A stretch of 15,073 nt of DNA from Beijerinckiaceae bacterium (GTDB lineage: Bacteria; Pseudomonadota; Alphaproteobacteria; Rhizobiales; Beijerinckiaceae), in assembly GCA_947380915.1 (NCBI GenBank), contig CANCSY010000055.1, positions 1 through 15,073 on the forward strand, in the 5' to 3' direction. The stretch's first letter is position 1, and each line of letters begins with the position of its first letter. Shown here piece after piece: positions 14,721-15,073 of the stretch. The position numbers were made by a program, and so were the translations under genes. The notes beneath the pieces are model-generated. The model made no database searches, had not been told where the DNA came from, and saw nothing but the letters and a program-made list of their open reading frames with translations.

Positions 14721-15073
14721 GACATCACCGCAGAAGCTTCTTCATTGCGCTTATCCAACTGCAAGGCGGAGTTGTACAACCGAACATGGCTAGCAGTTGA
14801 TTTCTTGTCATCATAATTCAAAATAACCCGCTCCCTGAGAGCGTCACCCATGCTGCGACGCAGATCTGGGTCCCCAAGAATCCGAGCAAGCGCCGCTGCA
14901 GTGGTGTGTGGATCGCATGCGGGCACAACGATTCCTCCGTGCTTGGGTTCGACCTCAGTGGGCCCACCTTCGATGATTTCGCGGCAGCATCCAACATCCG
15001 TTACGACTGCAGGTATGCCTGCTGCGCCTGCCTCCAACAAAACAAGCGGTTGCCCTTCGCTGAGGCTGGTGAG
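14708..15073 (-). CDS. pelF: PelF-type glycosyltransferase, C-terminal part (cut by the window edge)
   Basis: The last 121 residues of a GT4-family, GT-B-fold glycosyltransferase are visible, and the frame runs open to the right edge. The segment begins LTSLSEGQPLVLLEAGAAGIP, containing the E-x7-E nucleotide-sugar-binding motif in the form typical of PelF. TDVGCCREIIEG and a C-terminal helical region (ARILGDPDLRRSMGDALRERV) follow. PelF is the cytoplasmic polymerase that uses a UDP-sugar, UDP-GalNAc in the Pel pathway. Its stop lies 13 bases inside the pelG-type gene. The N-terminal domain cannot be assessed. Confidence 0.88.
   Translation of the reverse strand, partial: LTSLSEGQPLVLLEAGAAGIPAVVTDVGCCREIIEGGPTEVEPKHGGIVVPACDPHTTAAALARILGDPDLRRSMGDALRERVILNYDDKKSTASHVRLYNSALQLDKRNEEASAVMSWLA

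Noticed and set aside
1..15073. CRISPR array, tRNA, insertion sequence or phage genes
   Set aside because: I looked for regularly spaced repeats, transposase or integrase motifs and tRNA-like folds, and saw none.

Overview
The window looks like an accessory stretch of a Gram-negative, probably alphaproteobacterial, chromosome. The placement rests only on overall gene style: an HlyB/HlyD type I exporter, a tightly overlapping dipeptide-type ABC operon, and pelFG homologues. No rRNA, tRNA or housekeeping marker is present, so the taxon is a soft inference.

Region 1 (1-4211, + strand). A non-coding leader of about 460 bases is followed by a two-gene type I secretion operon. The first gene encodes an HlyB-class ABC exporter with a degenerate C39-like domain. 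The second encodes an HlyD-class membrane fusion protein with a long N-terminal cytoplasmic extension. Neither a cargo protein nor a TolC-type outer-membrane channel lies in the window.

Region 2 (4268-11899, - strand, convergent with region 1). This is a seven-gene operon, read from high to low coordinates: periplasmic solute-binding protein (family 5), DppB-type permease, DppC-type permease, DppF-type ATPase, DppD-type ATPase, an Asp/Glu/hydantoin-racemase-like protein, and an amidase-signature enzyme. Three consecutive junctions, from the DppC-type permease to the racemase-like gene, are four-base ATGA stop/start overlaps. The import genes and the two enzymes therefore appear to be translated as one unit, which suggests uptake of a small amide- or ureide-like compound followed by cytoplasmic hydrolysis. 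The substrate cannot be read from the sequence. A strong hairpin separates the binding-protein gene from the permease genes. The leader carries a 17-base inverted repeat that could be an activator or repressor site.

Region 3 (12399-15073, - strand, running off the right edge). This is part of a Pel-like exopolysaccharide locus: the C-terminus of PelF (glycosyltransferase), complete PelG (inner-membrane exporter), a possible unannotated 41-residue membrane peptide, and an exported stand-alone GH114/GH166-type glycoside hydrolase resembling the hydrolase half of PelA. This block is visibly poorer in G+C than region 2: the line at 13801-13860 is about 47% GC and the line at 6421-6480 about 78%.

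The least explained items are: the racemase-like protein with no cysteine at either usual catalytic position; the stand-alone Pel hydrolase with its coupled small ORF; the orphan type I exporter whose start codon abuts a perfect palindrome; and the operator-like repeat in the ABC operon leader. I see no CRISPR array, insertion sequence, prophage or defence system.
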